Shown one piece after another: positions 1-12,429 of a stretch of 64,000 nucleotides of DNA. The position numbers and the translations under genes were made by a program. The notes under the pieces are model-generated. The model had not been told where the DNA came from and did no database searches. It saw nothing but the letters and a program-made list of their open reading frames with translations. How positions within the stretch are numbered: the stretch's first letter is position 1; every line of letters begins with the position of its first letter. The stretch is from Pezicula radicicola (Eukaryota; Ascomycota; Leotiomycetes; Helotiales; Dermateaceae), in NCBI GenBank assembly GCA_003008705.1, contig PDUO01000005.1, positions 375,997-439,996 of the forward strand, given 5' to 3'.

Positions 1-96
1 CCACTTGTAAAATGTCACACTACATCGCATTCCACCTTCCATCATATCCTATCAGCTCAGCTACATCTCTACTACTCCCATTGCAGCTCCGATAAA

Positions 97-625
97 TCAC
101 ACGAGAAAGCTTGTGTGGATTTCCGGAGTTGAGCAAGGGCGAGTGTTATTTAGGCATCGAGAGTAAGAGTTGCATCCGGTTTCACTGAAGACGCAGGAGT
201 TAAGTCCAGCGGTAAAAGCGCCCACGCTGCAGGTGGAGTCGGAATAGACGGTAACTAATAAGGCTCGGTCGGCATCAGTATCAAATACTATTCCCACTAC
301 CAATTCAAAATAAAACAACAAAAAGCAGGTTTGCTCTGTTCCTTCGATAGGTTCTCCTACAACTAATAGAGAATCCCAAAACAAGAAAACACCCTGAAGA
401 AAGAAATAAGTGTTTGGTTTTACATACCACTAGCCCCGGAATCAAGACCCGTTGTCTGAGCACTCTTGATTCCACCTAGCTCATGGAATGCACCATCAGC
501 CGCAACGGTTTCTGAAGAGCAGCTCCTTGGCAGTTATCTTAGTTACAAAACAGGATTGTGGTATTTGAGGTGATGTAGGTGGCGCAGAGGCCGGCGATAA
601 GAAAGAGCTTCGTGAAAGTCTGCAT
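97..625 (-). pseudogene. Decayed small secreted protein gene
   Basis: An ATG at 625 opens a good secretion signal (MQTFTKLFLIAGLCATYITS). The frame then stops at TAA (about 539-541) while continuing to look coding on both sides of the stop (LFCN, stop, DNCQGAALQK). The coding signal next moves to another frame (VAADGAFHELGGIKSAQTTG), which ends at a clean GTATGT donor near 430. After an intron ending in TTCAG near 393 the frame resumes and runs to about 97 with five or six cysteines (DSTCS, NSCV, TGCN, RCLN, RPCS). No intron I could place removes both the stop and the frame change. I therefore read it as a former small cysteine-rich secreted protein inactivated by one stop and one indel. A sequencing error or an unusual intron remains possible. 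Confidence 0.4.
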
Positions 626-2733
626 TTTTGCGGTTGTTGGGTTTCAGACGGTGATATTTTTGGTTGGTGGGACTGGATAGGGCGTTGTTAGTTATGAGAG
701 AGAGAGACATTATGAGATGGAGGTTTGATGAGACGATTCTCGAGACAAATAGTGTTGGAGATACGTACTATGTGTTGAGTATTGTGATTTGGAGGTATGA
801 CTGACTTTCTTAAGGATGATTTGAGTGCTTGAGATAATGAGAGAAGAAAGAGGGACATAGAATACACTTTCCTTCAGAACTAAACGCGTCAGCGAAGGAA
901 CCACCTCTCATGTTCCTTTTCCTGCTCTCTCATATTTAGAACAGATTCTGGATGTTCTATTTCTTCTTCCAGGATTTACACGAGCAAAAACCATGTTCTA
1001 TTCTACTCTTCGGATATCTGTAAGCTTACTCTCAACGTCACCCAGCTCCAATTGACCTCAAAAGAGCTGCTAAATGTAGATCCTCGTCGAAGTGGAGCCA
1101 ACAACGACACAATAAAGTAAGACTGATGGTGATGTAGGTTCGTTCTTTGCAGCATATGAATAAAGCTCGGATCGTTACTCCACTCCAATAGCCAACCACT
1201 CCGCCAAGTAACCAGATCCACAAAAATAGTAAAGATCGCTAATAACTATCTATAGTTGAATTTACCCCCTCCGGATACCTTTAACGCTTCTCGCTCATTC
1301 CAGCTATATTTCCGGTATCTTCAAGGGTACAGTTGATGAGAATATAGTGAACGTACCTTCTTAGGTATCTAGATTATTCTTGATACCATGCTCGTCTACG
1401 TCCTATGTAGGACGAAAATCCTCAAAGAGTAAATCTTTCAGTGCGGGGAATCCTGTAAGCCATGCCCGAACTCATGTCGATCACCTTCGAGAACATAAGT
1501 GCCATACTAGCTCTCTCATAAGCATATCGCTTGCGGGGGGTTGCGGGAGTGCCCGGCAAACTAAGTTATTTGAGTGGTCAGATTATCTATATAGACTCCA
1601 CTAGAGTGTTTCAGCACAATAACCTATTGTAGAATAGCACGAATATGTCCCATGAATAGAAGCAGTATAGCCTACCGTGTGGAAGACTTTCAAGGCGGCC
1701 TTAAGGCAGACAGGCGCGTTGGCTTTCAAAGACCAATGATGAGACCTCGCTAAAGCAATAATATTTCTATAAGCCTGACCAAGGATTAAGTCGCTTAAGG
1801 TTTTCAATGTTGATGCGCTAATACACGTAAATCCCGGGTATCTATAGATCAGATACCAAACTCGATGTGGAAAGCAAAAGTAGCACAAGTCTTAATCACT
1901 AAGTTAATCATAGTAACTGAAATTACTAAAGAACCTAAGCCTGGCTCTGAACATTACCACCACTATAATATCCACTAGCAGCAGCAGCAGGAAGAGTATA
2001 AGACCGACTTTCTTTCATTTGAGGCTAAGCTACACTAGATAGCCAGAATAAAGTATAAGTGACGGTGACGGTGTCGGTGTCGGTGTCGGTAGAGATAGTA
2101 AACTTACCTGCCGCGCGTCTACGGTCGCAGTTGGCGAGTGCACAGTGAAAGCCTAGCTTAACTAGTATCTCATTTTAGCAAAGTTAAAATATGGTGAAAC
2201 AATAAAACATCTGAATAGCCTACGCAAGTGCTACTACTTATTTCCCGCCGTCATCGCATTGACGTTAGAGACGCGTGGAAAAAGAGCGGAGGGAAAAGCT
2301 AGCTCCTCTTCTCTTCCTCTTTGAGAAAAGAAGTATGAGGTTTATTTCGCAGGAGGACCTACAGCTTACTACTCAATTGGATAAGCCAACTTGTAATCAG
2401 CTTCAATTACGCTACGCGAAGGAACAACTCACTGATCCTCCACTTAATCAGCCTTAACGTGCCCCACACAGTATTCACAAAACAGCTACGAAGTACGGCC
2501 TCATAATCCTTGGCTTCGGAATATCCCTTTTATATTGCCCCAGATAAACTGATTCAACGCTGCCGTGGTAAGATCAATGGTCGATGACCTCACTGCTTAG
2601 AATTTAAACCAACTCACATAGTCAAAACGATAATAATAGGTAAGCAACTCAATTAGGAATTAAACACTTAATAAACATTCATTTCGTATACCACACAATA
2701 TCCTATCTAAACATCACCGATAGCCATCAATCC
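626..2733. other. Intergenic, no supported gene
   Basis: Only short, unconvincing open frames are present. The stretch holds a (CAG)n-like triplet run near 1977-1992 and a six-base tandem repeat of GGTGTC at about 2061-2095. The 3' end of the MFS gene lies just beyond. Confidence 0.5.
2061..2095. repeat. Hexanucleotide microsatellite (GGTGTC)n
   Basis: About five tandem copies of a six-base unit (GGTGAC, then GGTGTC) lie in non-coding sequence between the left-edge pseudogene and the MFS gene. No gene association is visible. Confidence 0.7.
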
Positions 2734-4790
2734 TCAATGAGCAAATCTAAAATCCAACCTCTTATTCCCCTCATCAGTAGTAGTAGCAAGATACTCCAAC
2801 CTCTGTTCCTCACTCATAGCATTCCAAATCTTATCCCTACACTTATTCTTCCAAACATAGTAAGCCTTAGTAAACAGATACAAAAATATATTCGTAACGA
2901 CCAAAGATACGAGAACTCGATCTCCTCGCTTATAACGCGGTGCGTCGTCTGCTCGGTAGATGTTGGAGGCTATTATTCCGGATGCTTGGCAGAACATGTT
3001 GTAGAGGGCTGCGGATACTGTTCTTGAACGTACGGCGTTGGAGTTTCGGGAGTTCCAGGCTACTTGGATTGGATGGGCTGGTTTTTGGGTGTTAGTGATA
3101 ATTGATTGATGGTGGAGGGGAAGGAGATTATACCTGATGGATAACCGAGAAGGACCGTCATGATTGCCCAAGATGACCATTTGTTGATTTTTGTGATATC
3201 AACAACGTAGATATAGACAATAAACGGAAGGGCCCATATCTGGCCCATCATCGCAGTTAAAGTAAGCTCTCCGAAGACTTCCGCAGAGTAGGTTAGGATT
3301 AGCATTGTAAACATGTGTAAGACAGTGCTTGGGATCGTAAGTAAATTTGTGTTGAAAGTACCAAATCCAAGGCCTTTGAGAGCTAGGGTTAGGTATTGTG
3401 TTGGTGTTGTCATTGGTGTTTGGAAAGTTAGGCCTAGGATGTAGAGGGGCCAGAGATCGTAGTCGCACATGCTTTTCCAGAGGAGACGGGGCGTTACTGG
3501 TTGTCGGTTGTGCATCCCGGACTTTGTGGGATCCTCTCTTATGACACGGTTGATTATTATTGTTTCTTCTCTGTGTGTGTATTAGTCCCGATATCTCTAA
3601 TTAAGATTTTAGACGAGAAGCATACCGTGCTGTGAACCATCCTTTTTTCCCTCGCCATTTGCTCGCAGTCTGTGTTGGACTAGCTGGCATGAGGATAAAC
3701 GCTGCAATACCAAAAGCGAATGTTAAGAGACCCTGAAAACCTGTTAGTTTACGCATCAATGCTTAGTTAGGCGTTATATTGTACTTGCCTCAATCATAAA
3801 CAGCCATCGCCATCCGGCGTGGTCATGAAGACCTCTCAAATGAAGTAAGCCAAACGCTAGGAAGGATGCGATGACGTCCGCAGTAGACATAGCCGTCCAG
3901 AAGAAACCCAAGCGAAGGGATAATTCATGGTGCTTATAGAAATAAGACAGGTACAAGATCACCTAGAACCAAGTTTTAGAACTACGCCATCATCCATAAT
4001 GAGGAAGCGAATACATACGTCTGGAATGAAGCCACCTTGAAGTATTCCAAGTAGAGCTCTACAAGTCAGAAAACTTGTTCTCCCTGATAACCAGAATTGG
4101 CTTGACGCAACGATGGACCATAGGACCATCTGAGAAGGAATCCACCTATCAGGTCCCATCCACTTTGAGACAAGTTGAGAAGGCAGTTCGGCACACAAAA
4201 AGGAAAGCTTAAAGACGGTGTTACCGAGGTTGTAATCTGTGGATATGGTATTAATACTGTTTAGGGTCTAATATAGCCTTAAAGCGGAAGATGTACAAGT
4301 ACATACCATTTGTATTCAAATGCAAGTCCTTTAAAAAGTTGTCAGTCAAAGCTTGAGTAAGGTTCGAACGATCCAATTCCAGAGCCATGAACATAAGGCA
4401 AGCCCATATCATAATCCTGACATCAATCTTTCGGATTAGAGTATGCTCTTCTCCCCATGTCCATCGTGCAGTGGGATCAAAACGGTGGATATTTTCCCAG
4501 GTTTCCGGGGGTTGATACTCTTTCGCTGTATCAGGATCATCGAAAACGGAGGGTTGGGTGGCAATGGCATTTGGATCGTATGTCTTGTTCCGTTGAAACC
4601 AGAATCGTTTTTCCGCCGCTGGAACCCCGAGAGGAAGTACTGATGCCTCGACTACAGTCGTCTTACTCTTTGGTTCGAAAGAGGAATCGCCGGGCGAGCC
4701 ATTAGTAGAAGAGTTCTCTGATGAACTTCGTAGAACTGAGCGGTTGCCCAATCCAGGATCTTTGATCTCTTTAGCTAGAGCAGTTGACAT
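2734..4790 (-). CDS. MFS carrier, anion:cation symporter (Dal5/Tna1-like) family
   Basis: Plasma-membrane solute:proton symporter of the family that includes allantoate, nicotinate, pantothenate and sulfonate-type permeases. Six exons can be joined: 4790-4307, 4236-4019, 3962-3789, 3732-3626, 3570-3134 and 3077-2734. They give 587 aa, normal for the family once the roughly 150-residue hydrophilic N-terminus is counted. Family marks are the [13 protein letters not shown] segment at the first membrane helix, the [16 protein letters not shown] segment, and the central [20 protein letters not shown] and VAWNSRN blocks. The ATG at 4790 is chosen because the frame upstream offers only GTG. Intron 3 has a GC donor (GAG|GCAAGT) with a normal CAG acceptor. 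The gene is divergent from a TauD-type dioxygenase 1.5 kb away, which suggests an organosulfonate or related organic anion as substrate. That substrate assignment is inference. Confidence 0.88.
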
Positions 4791-6261
4791 TTTCACGATA
4801 TGTACCAGTTGTTTGACTTACATTTCCCTGGGGTCGATACTACAACTTATACGCATAACAGAAAAGCACACTTGCGCATTCAGACAGGAACATATTTTCA
4901 GTATACCATGGAAATATACGTGATTAAAGCCCTGTATTTCGTCAAGTCCGCCCAAAATTGGCCACGAACGGACATTTGAGTACAGAATTCTTGATAGATG
5001 TGCCAAAACCACGAGTCCACGACTTGGGCTTGCTATGATTTATCTTAGCTACAGTCTAGAGTCCGCCATTGCCCATTGTCAATTGAAGATGAACCACAAA
5101 ATTTGAAGATTCTTATCTCCCCAGGGGCAAAAGCAAAGATTCGGAAAACTCGTCTCCAACCACGGGAGCCTGTAGTATACATTTGCTGGGTCCAGATCTT
5201 CGCCATCTGACCTTGGATTCGCTGGCTGGAGTTATAGGATCTTTGGATCCCTCCTCCACTTTGCTCTAGCTCATGCATACATACCTCACATTTGAAGACA
5301 ATGCTCCTCTAATTGCATTTCAATGTTCAGCCGAGCCATCGCGACTTTACAGCTCTTTTGACGTGCTCATTGCGACCGTGCTAACTTGCTTCGAGGTTCC
5401 GAAAGAGGTGTGCCGCCAGACATTCTCAATCCCCAGTGCATACTCTGCATGTGCATATTGACTTCAACCGTGATATTGGAACTTGATGTGAGTGCAAGTG
5501 GTATAGTCGGCCTTGGGAGGACAGACGTGAAGGAACTGACAGGGGAACCTATTTAGGATTGGTGCAGTTTATGTCAGCGAGCCACTTTACCACGCCATCC
5601 AAAACGAAGCCCACTTTCGAAAGGAACAATCGGCGCACAATATCGTATGTCTCGGTCATTCAGTGGCTTCAAGGCTGAGGAATAATAACCTTTCAATTGG
5701 TTAATGCTAGCCCGATGACGATTGGTTGCCATGTTCCCCGCGCGCACGTAACTTGCTAGGAACCTTTCACCATTTTCCATCCACAAGAAGTGTGCATCCA
5801 TGTAAGCAATTGCTGGTGACTTCCTACTCTCGTGACCCCAGAGGGAATAATGGTTCCATATCCCCCACACTACTCAGGTACCACATGCAAAATTACACAT
5901 GGGCCAGTGTCGTTCGTGGTCTTCATCAAATCAAGTCAAGTTGATAGGGCGTAGTAATGCTTAGTCTCAATAGTAGAACGGCAATAAGAGGTTGATATAT
6001 CCGCGCTTTTCTTCTTCCATGTTGCCAATCGTTATGCTTATGATGCCATTGACGCCAGTCTAATGCAGCTCTCGCAAATCTAAAGTCTGGATTGCGATGA
6101 TCCATTGCGGGAACCTATACAATGGATGGGCTACTCTCGCGTCGTCTTGTTCGCGCCCTCTACGATATATTCCCCTCGCACTTCCATATCCTTAAGAACA
6201 CAACTGGAAACACTCAACCTTCAGAAGACAAAACTTCAAATAACGTGCTTAAAGCTTGAAT
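4791..6261. promoter_or_regulatory. Divergent intergenic region between MFS and dioxygenase
   Basis: About 1.5 kb without a supportable gene separates the two divergent start codons (4790 minus, 6262 plus). It must contain both promoters. I see no unambiguous operator. Short open frames on both strands lack codon-like character. Confidence 0.45.
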
Positions 6262-7555
6262 ATGGCACCCTCAATCACCGAGACCGTCATTCACTCTGCA
6301 GACCAAGTCCAAGATAAATTAGCTGCCATTCGCAAAGACGAAACCAATGAAGAGCAGCCAGGCGCAGAAGCACCTGCAGTACAGCTTCCATCCAACAAGA
6401 CCAGAAACAAAGCACCTTTGAAGTTATCTGGAGTTCTTGACCACTTCGAACACTTTGATGTTACGCCCACTATCGGCCGCGAATTTGTTGGGGTCAATCT
6501 TGCAAAGTGGCTCAAAGCTCCCAACTCGGACGAGCTTATTAAGGAACTGGCAATTACAAGTACGTGTGAATAATCTCGCGCTGGACTTTCTGCCATACTG
6601 ATCCCCGGCTCAAGTCTCACGCCGTGGTGTCGTTTTCTTCCGTAAACAAGACGACGTAACAAACGATCTTCAAAAAGAACTCGTCCAACGCCTTGGCCAG
6701 CTCTCCGGAAAACCAGAAAGCTCCGGACTCCACATCCACCCTGTCTCAAACTCAGGTCGTGCGCTTGGTGGAAAGGACGACGAGATTAGTGTCATCTCTT
6801 CTGAACAAGCAAAGGCGATATACAAGGACACTCTCCGATTTCAATCGGATAAGAAGCAAAGCGGCAAGGAGGGATGGCATTCAGATATCACTTTTGAGCC
6901 CATTCCCAGTGACTATGCCCTGCTCCGCTTGACACAGCTCCCCAAAACCGGCGGTGGTAAGTTTCAGTCTCAACCAATACTTCATTCCAAGCTTCTCTAA
7001 CAATAGTCAGACACACTTTGGGCATCCGGTTACGAAGTCTACGACCGCATCTCCGAGCCAGTCCAAAAATTCCTCGAGGGTCTGACAGCAACTTACGCAC
7101 AACCACGCTTCAACGAAGCAGCAGCAAAGAATGGTTTCAAACTCTACTCCGAACCTCGCGGAGCACCCGAGAACATCGGCGATGTCCTTGAAGCCCACCA
7201 CCCCGTAGTCCGCACCAACCCTGTCACAGGCTGGAAATCGATCTTTGCGCTTGGTCATCACGTACAACACATCGACGGACTTACAGATGGCGAAAGCAAG
7301 GGATTATTAGATTGGTTTCTCAGGCTTGTAGTGGACAACCATGATTTACAAGTTCGTCATCGCTGGCAAAACGTAAATGATTTGGCCATTTGGGATAATA
7401 GGAGTGTCTATCACGCCGCTACACCTGATTACTTTGATCTGGGACTTGGGGAGCGTACTGGGCAGCGAGCTGTTAGTTTGGGTGAAAGACCGTATCTTGA
7501 TCCGAAGAGTACGGGCAGGAAGGAGGCGCTTGCTGCTGAGGGGAGTATTGTGTGA
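6262..7555 (+). CDS. TauD/TfdA-family 2-oxoglutarate- and Fe(II)-dependent dioxygenase
   Basis: Predicted to hydroxylate a sulfonate (taurine-like) or related substrate using 2-oxoglutarate, releasing sulfite as Jlp1 does in yeast. Three exons (6262-6559, 6615-6956, 7011-7555) give 394 aa, the usual size for fungal members. The facial triad is visible: HSD (H188, D190) in GWHSDITFEP, and the distal H348 in SVYHAATPDYF. Arg362 or Arg366 (ERTGQRAVS) is suited to bind 2-oxoglutarate. ATG 6262 is the first Met in frame; only a TTG lies upstream. There is no signal peptide, so it is probably cytosolic. The divergent MFS carrier is a natural uptake partner. The exact substrate cannot be read from the sequence. 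Confidence 0.9.
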
Positions 7556-9304
7556 GAGGGTTGGTTATGTTGCTATTGCTGCTTTGAGCCTATGAAATAG
7601 TAAGCATGAGTACAAATTAGTTTATCACGTTCAGTTTTTCTGCTTTATCCTGTAAGATTTTGAATCAGTGCGTAAATACAGTATAGCACTTAGTGAGTCG
7701 AAGTGCCAAAGATTGGCAAACTCTGCATTGGAAATAGCCGACAGAGTAAATCATCTTAGTGTACTCAATTGAAATTGCTCTTCCAGAGCTAAGAATGTAA
7801 TCTGTAAAGAAATTTTCAACTTTGCTGTACCCATCTACCAATGGTAGGCATTACTTAAAATGAAGAACACTTGCAGCGGCCGTTTTTAAAATATTCCCCG
7901 TCCTGGTACAACAACAATCAGCTCCGATATATCACACAAGTCTACACATATTTGACTGCCATCCATAAACCGTATAACCATGACCTTAATCTCTAGCATT
8001 AGACAATATAGGTCAAGCAACCTGTCTCTACAGAGTTATGATACCGGTTTCTCGAACTTAGTAGCACCGAATAAAATCTAAACTCGTCATTGTGAAACTT
8101 ATTTTTATTTTGAAGTTAAACTTGGTACTACCGAAGTATGGATGGCATGAACTTGGTAGGTAGTTAGCTACGCTGTCTGCCTCGAATACGCGACTGTGTT
8201 GGGCGAGGCTACCTTATTGACAGGGGGGAGGGTGAAGAAACCTCATGCCCGGCTCACTTGCATAGACAACCTCGTAAATAGTCAATTGAACTTGTTACTG
8301 GGAAATGCTTTTAAGGAATTGGCCGGTGGTGAGAACAAGAAATTGTGGATATTGATAATAAGCCATTTCCCTGTGTTCGCATATATTCTCTAGAGAAACC
8401 ATAGCCTATTGTTTAGTACAGTACATTGAAAATTGAGATTGATGACATCTGGATATGGCGGTAGATTGATAACTATTACGCGTTAATCTAGAGCAGCGTT
8501 TAGAAAACTAGGATGACAGTACTGCGGCTCTAAACTTAGAAAGCTGGTGAACGGTTTTCGTATTCATCTCGCTGCTCGACTCTTAATACATGCGAAGCGG
8601 TCTTGCAGAATACTATTAACAGCGTCTTGAAATGTGCGTAGGAAGCCTTGAATACACTTTCACTTATTTAATGTACATACCCTTGTTCCTGCTCTAGAAA
8701 AAAAAATCTAAATCTCATAGAATCGAGGTTACAAAACTCATTATCCTAGAGATATACTCGGGAGATGAACGCGTGGTCCTAAAACTAAGAACCGTAGAGA
8801 TTAGAAATGAACTCTCTCTTCCGAGATTCTTTCAACCTTGTCAATAATTCCCAATAATGCCATAACATAGATTAAGTTCAGATAGCAGATAGATTAGCTT
8901 TGTATTCACGAACGGCTAAGCCGGGATCTACGTAGGAAGGGGCTTGGTACTAGATCCAGTAGCTTATTGATCCTCAAGTTAAGCGAGCTCAGCATAATGC
9001 ATCACCTATCACTTGCGGAAAATAACCCACTCAGAGATATCTAGAAAAATTCACATTGCGCAAGAAGATATTTTATGAAGAATGTTTTGATTCAAATCCA
9101 AACAGACAAAATACAAGCAGCAGCTTCCAAGAAAGTATAAATCTCCCACCACAAAATATCTCCAACACCAGTCCGCAAAGCTCAAAACCAGTGAGCTTTA
9201 CATATTAACTGTGTCTCTCTCTCTTCTCCTATGTCATCCAGACACCTCCCTTTCAAGCCACTATATTGTCACGTTATAACCAAAAGTATAAGGTTATTGA
9301 TGAT
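7556..9304. other. AT-rich intergenic region
   Basis: Nearly 1.75 kb rich in A and T with frequent stops in all frames. I see no gene or recognisable transposon motif. It lies between the dioxygenase 3' end and the 3' end of a small secreted-protein gene, so it probably holds terminators and decayed sequence. Confidence 0.5.
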
Positions 9305-9657
9305 TTATAGAGGCTATTATTATGATTAGCAAATAGAAGAGGGATGATGATGGATTATTACTTACGCCGGCAGTGCATGCCTTTTCGCAAAGAGTCTTGG
9401 CAATACCAACAGTGGCAACATCCTAATTATTTAATTAGCTCGTATTTCAAGACAGGCAGTAAGAAGGAATATAAACTTACACAAACAGCAGTGCATGCCT
9501 CTTGGCAGACAGTGAGAGCAGTGCCGGTAAGAGTACCACAAGTACGCTTGTGAAGCTCACCAGCAGCACCAGGGAAAGAAGTGGAAGGAGCAGGAGCAGC
9601 CGAAACTGCAACGGCAGAGAAGAGAGCGACAATGGTGATGGTGCTGAAGAATTGCAT
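9305..9657 (-). CDS. Small secreted cysteine-rich protein, CX3C type
   Basis: Three exons (9657-9481, 9422-9366, 9313-9305) encode 80 aa. Residues 1-20 form a clear signal peptide (MQFFSTITIVALFSAVAVSA), followed by a Pro/Ser segment and a KR pair (37-38) that could be a Kex2 site. The mature part has six cysteines; the last five are spaced C-x3-C-x3-C-x11-C-x3-C (C51, C55, C59, C71, C75). Both introns are phase 0 with GTAAGT donors, and the last exon is only nine bases (Pro-Leu-stop). It is secreted; an effector, antimicrobial or surface role is guesswork. The gene at 12098 has the same cysteine plan and lies divergently 2.4 kb away. No known family name is claimed. Confidence 0.75.
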
Positions 9658-12097
9658 GGTGAAGGATTTAAGTTGATGAATTGAACTTGGCTGGCAAGAA
9701 AGATTGAAGAGTTGTTGATAAAAAGTGAAGGTGAAGTGAAGATAGAAGGATTGGAAGTGCTGTTGGAAGAAGAGATGCTTGAAGATGATGCAGAAGAAAT
9801 ATTTGAGAGGGTGATGAGGTTATTCTTATAGGAAATTCATCTTGGGACTAGAAGTTATTCGGGTGAAGCTGTTCACGGATCACCTGATCTTGGATCTATT
9901 GTTCAAGAACGCCTCGACTCTAAGATCCACTAGTTAGTAACAACTTCTTCCAAACACGGGGCTTTCACTCCTGAATCCTTACTATCCTGTGGGCTCTTCA
10001 AGTCAAAGATTGATTGAAGCTTTGACAAGAACTCTTACCAGTACGGCAAGGACGACTTAAGGTTTTCGGCCATCATAATGCCTGCTGAAGGAGCTCGTCT
10101 CCGGTAGGTATTGACGAGCTAGGGTTCTATGCCGGAAAATTCACTTAGAACCAGATGTTGGGATCTTGTCTTTTCGGCGAGAAATAATGCGGCTGAGTTG
10201 GAAAGCGGGGTGAAGAACCGGTTACTTGGCCCCTGTGAACAGGTGGAGTTTTGAATTTATGCGACTATTTGATTAGCCTGAAAGTATCTAAGGTCTAAAA
10301 AGGAGCACAGGATTGATCATAGCTGTTTGGGGCTAGTTAGGCACCGCCATAGGGCGGTCCTTACTTCGTGCTTGTCAATGCTCAAGTGCGAGGAAGTACA
10401 CGTGCTTTGAGATCTTAACTTATTGAAATCGTAGAAAGCCTTGTATAGCTTCTTTAGCGGTCTAAAAGATTTTAGCTGACTCAATAAATTAAGCCGAACC
10501 TTTTTGTTTAGTTGAGATAAATCAATTAATTACACTTTTCAGAAATTGCTTCAATACTCAAAGGATCTTGATGTACAGTGCCATCTAGACTTCCAAAGAT
10601 ACTCTGGCGAAGGGGAGCAGAACGGACTCCTAAGCAACCCCGATGCGGAAATAAGGTTTGGGCTATGGCTTCGTCCCGAGAAAGCGGGGCCTAGCTCCTT
10701 CGCTATGCTAACTGGGGTTCCTGGGCGGTCCAACCAGTCTAGAAGCTTTCATCGAAGCTTTTAGACAAGCAAATGACACTGGGCAGACTTGACGGGAGAG
10801 CCAATTGGAATGTCGCTGGACCAAGATGATTCGGCAAGAACTGCATACAGCAAGTTTACTATTCTATTTAATCACAGGGCCCGATTCACTATTAACAAGC
10901 TAAGCGAGGAGGATATCAAGACCAGTTCACACAACTCACTGATAAATAAACGTTCTACCTACCCCGTAAATTAATATCTATGACAAATAAAAGTTCAGGC
11001 CTGCAAAGTGTTGAACAACAAGTCTTTCTCTCATAGTGAAAAGAGGTATAAGCGTTCTCACGATCCCCAAGTTCCCACAGTGCGGGCACGGAGATAGGAT
11101 CGAAACCGGCACGATTTCGGATCGAGCCTTAGGAGCTACATCCCGACAACACATCAATAGGCGCAGTTCGTCGAATACTCAGGAGCCTCAGATGATCAAA
11201 CGTTGTGATTTCAGGCCACTGGTCACCTCCAGGGCCGTTCGAAGTTTTGATCGTTGTAGCACGTTTTTTTGTGACGTGAAAAGGTAGATTCGGACAGCAC
11301 ATCCGGCTCATTGTCTCACTTTTCAGATGAACGTGTGAAGAATTCTAGTGTTTGAATTTCTCAACCGTATTGTTCACCTCAAAAATTACTATGCGCTTCG
11401 GCAACCCAATTCAAGCAACTCACTCTTTTCGTGACCATAGTTTGATAATGTTTTCGACTTAGCCTTTCAATGGAATATGTTTGAAGTCGGCTCGATTTAA
11501 TTGGTTACTTCGTATAAACACCGCACTGGTCAGCCATAAGGCAGACCGGTGGAATAATACTTGCATTATGATCTCCTGTCATCTGTGCTGACATGACATC
11601 CTGAAGGCTGACTCCCCACTCCTATCCATACGGGGTACCAACGGAAGGTCCTGCGTTACACCCATAGCCCTACCGTATTACTCCATCGAGTTTCAACATT
11701 AATCCCACCATTAATTTAATCGAGCCAAATAACACTCAATTGAGCACAAGTACGCCTTGTCATGTACAAATCTTTCCTTTTAGGAAAGCTCTTTGTTCTT
11801 GGCATAGGAGTAGGAGTTACTGGTGGCTGATTGAGTGCTCTTGAAACTCATCTTTCCAAAGTCTGGTATCTTTTAGCGACAGCATCTATTCATCCCTGCC
11901 ATTCTACAATGAGTTCATGATTCTAATACAACGAATTGTGTATAAAGACAAGAAGAATCTCAGCAAATATTCTAATCATCAATAGCATCTTCACTTCACT
12001 TCACTTCTACATTCTAAACAGTCCTTCACTTCAAACCAACTATTCCATCACTTCCATCACTCAAGTTTTACTTCAACAACCAACTCCAACCATCATC
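9658..12097. other. Intergenic region between two divergent secreted-protein genes
   Basis: About 2.4 kb without a supported gene. Open frames of 60-96 codons occur (for example 10546-10764 plus and 11036-11287 plus) but have no recognisable domain. The last roughly 150 bases before 12098 are pyrimidine-rich with repeated CACTTC, typical of a fungal 5' untranslated leader. Confidence 0.45.
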
Positions 12098-12429
12098 ATG
12101 CAATTCGCCATTATCTTCACCACTTTCTTCGCTGCTGCCGCCATGGCTCTCCCAACAAACGTAACAGTTGTTGACAAATCAGTTGGCAAGACCGCTTGTG
12201 ACGTCGCTGTAAGCCTTCCAACTTAACATTCTTACTTCGAAAGTAGACTGATCAGAATTCGCTATCACAGTGCGATGTCACTTGCAACTCAACCGTCCTC
12301 GCTCTCGCACAAACACTTTGCCTTAAGAAATGCGTATGTAACACCTCCACCACCCTACCCATCCAATGTCAGTATCACCAAGCCAAGTACTAATGCACCC
12401 TATAGAAGGCTCTCTGCCCATCCACCTAA
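12098..12429 (+). CDS. Small secreted cysteine-rich protein, twin CX3C type
   Basis: Exons 12098-12208, 12271-12333 and 12406-12429 encode 65 aa. A signal peptide (MQFAIIFTTFFAAAAMA) precedes a short mature protein with six cysteines in a symmetric pattern: C34-x3-C38-x3-C42-x11-C54-x3-C58-x3-C62. Both introns are phase 0; the second contains a textbook TACTAATG branch site and a TAG acceptor. The spacing suggests a disulfide-clamped helical hairpin. It resembles the protein at 9305-9657 in start, size, cysteine plan and intron number, so the two are probably distant paralogues. The function is not known. Confidence 0.75.

Noticed and set aside
4340..4380. GGTTCGAAC-like tRNA T-loop motif
   Set aside because: It falls inside a coding exon of the MFS carrier and no cloverleaf can be drawn around it.
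10546..10764. 72-codon plus-strand frame between the two secreted-protein genes
   Set aside because: No domain, no promoter context, and an overlapping minus-strand frame of equal length; insufficient evidence for a gene.
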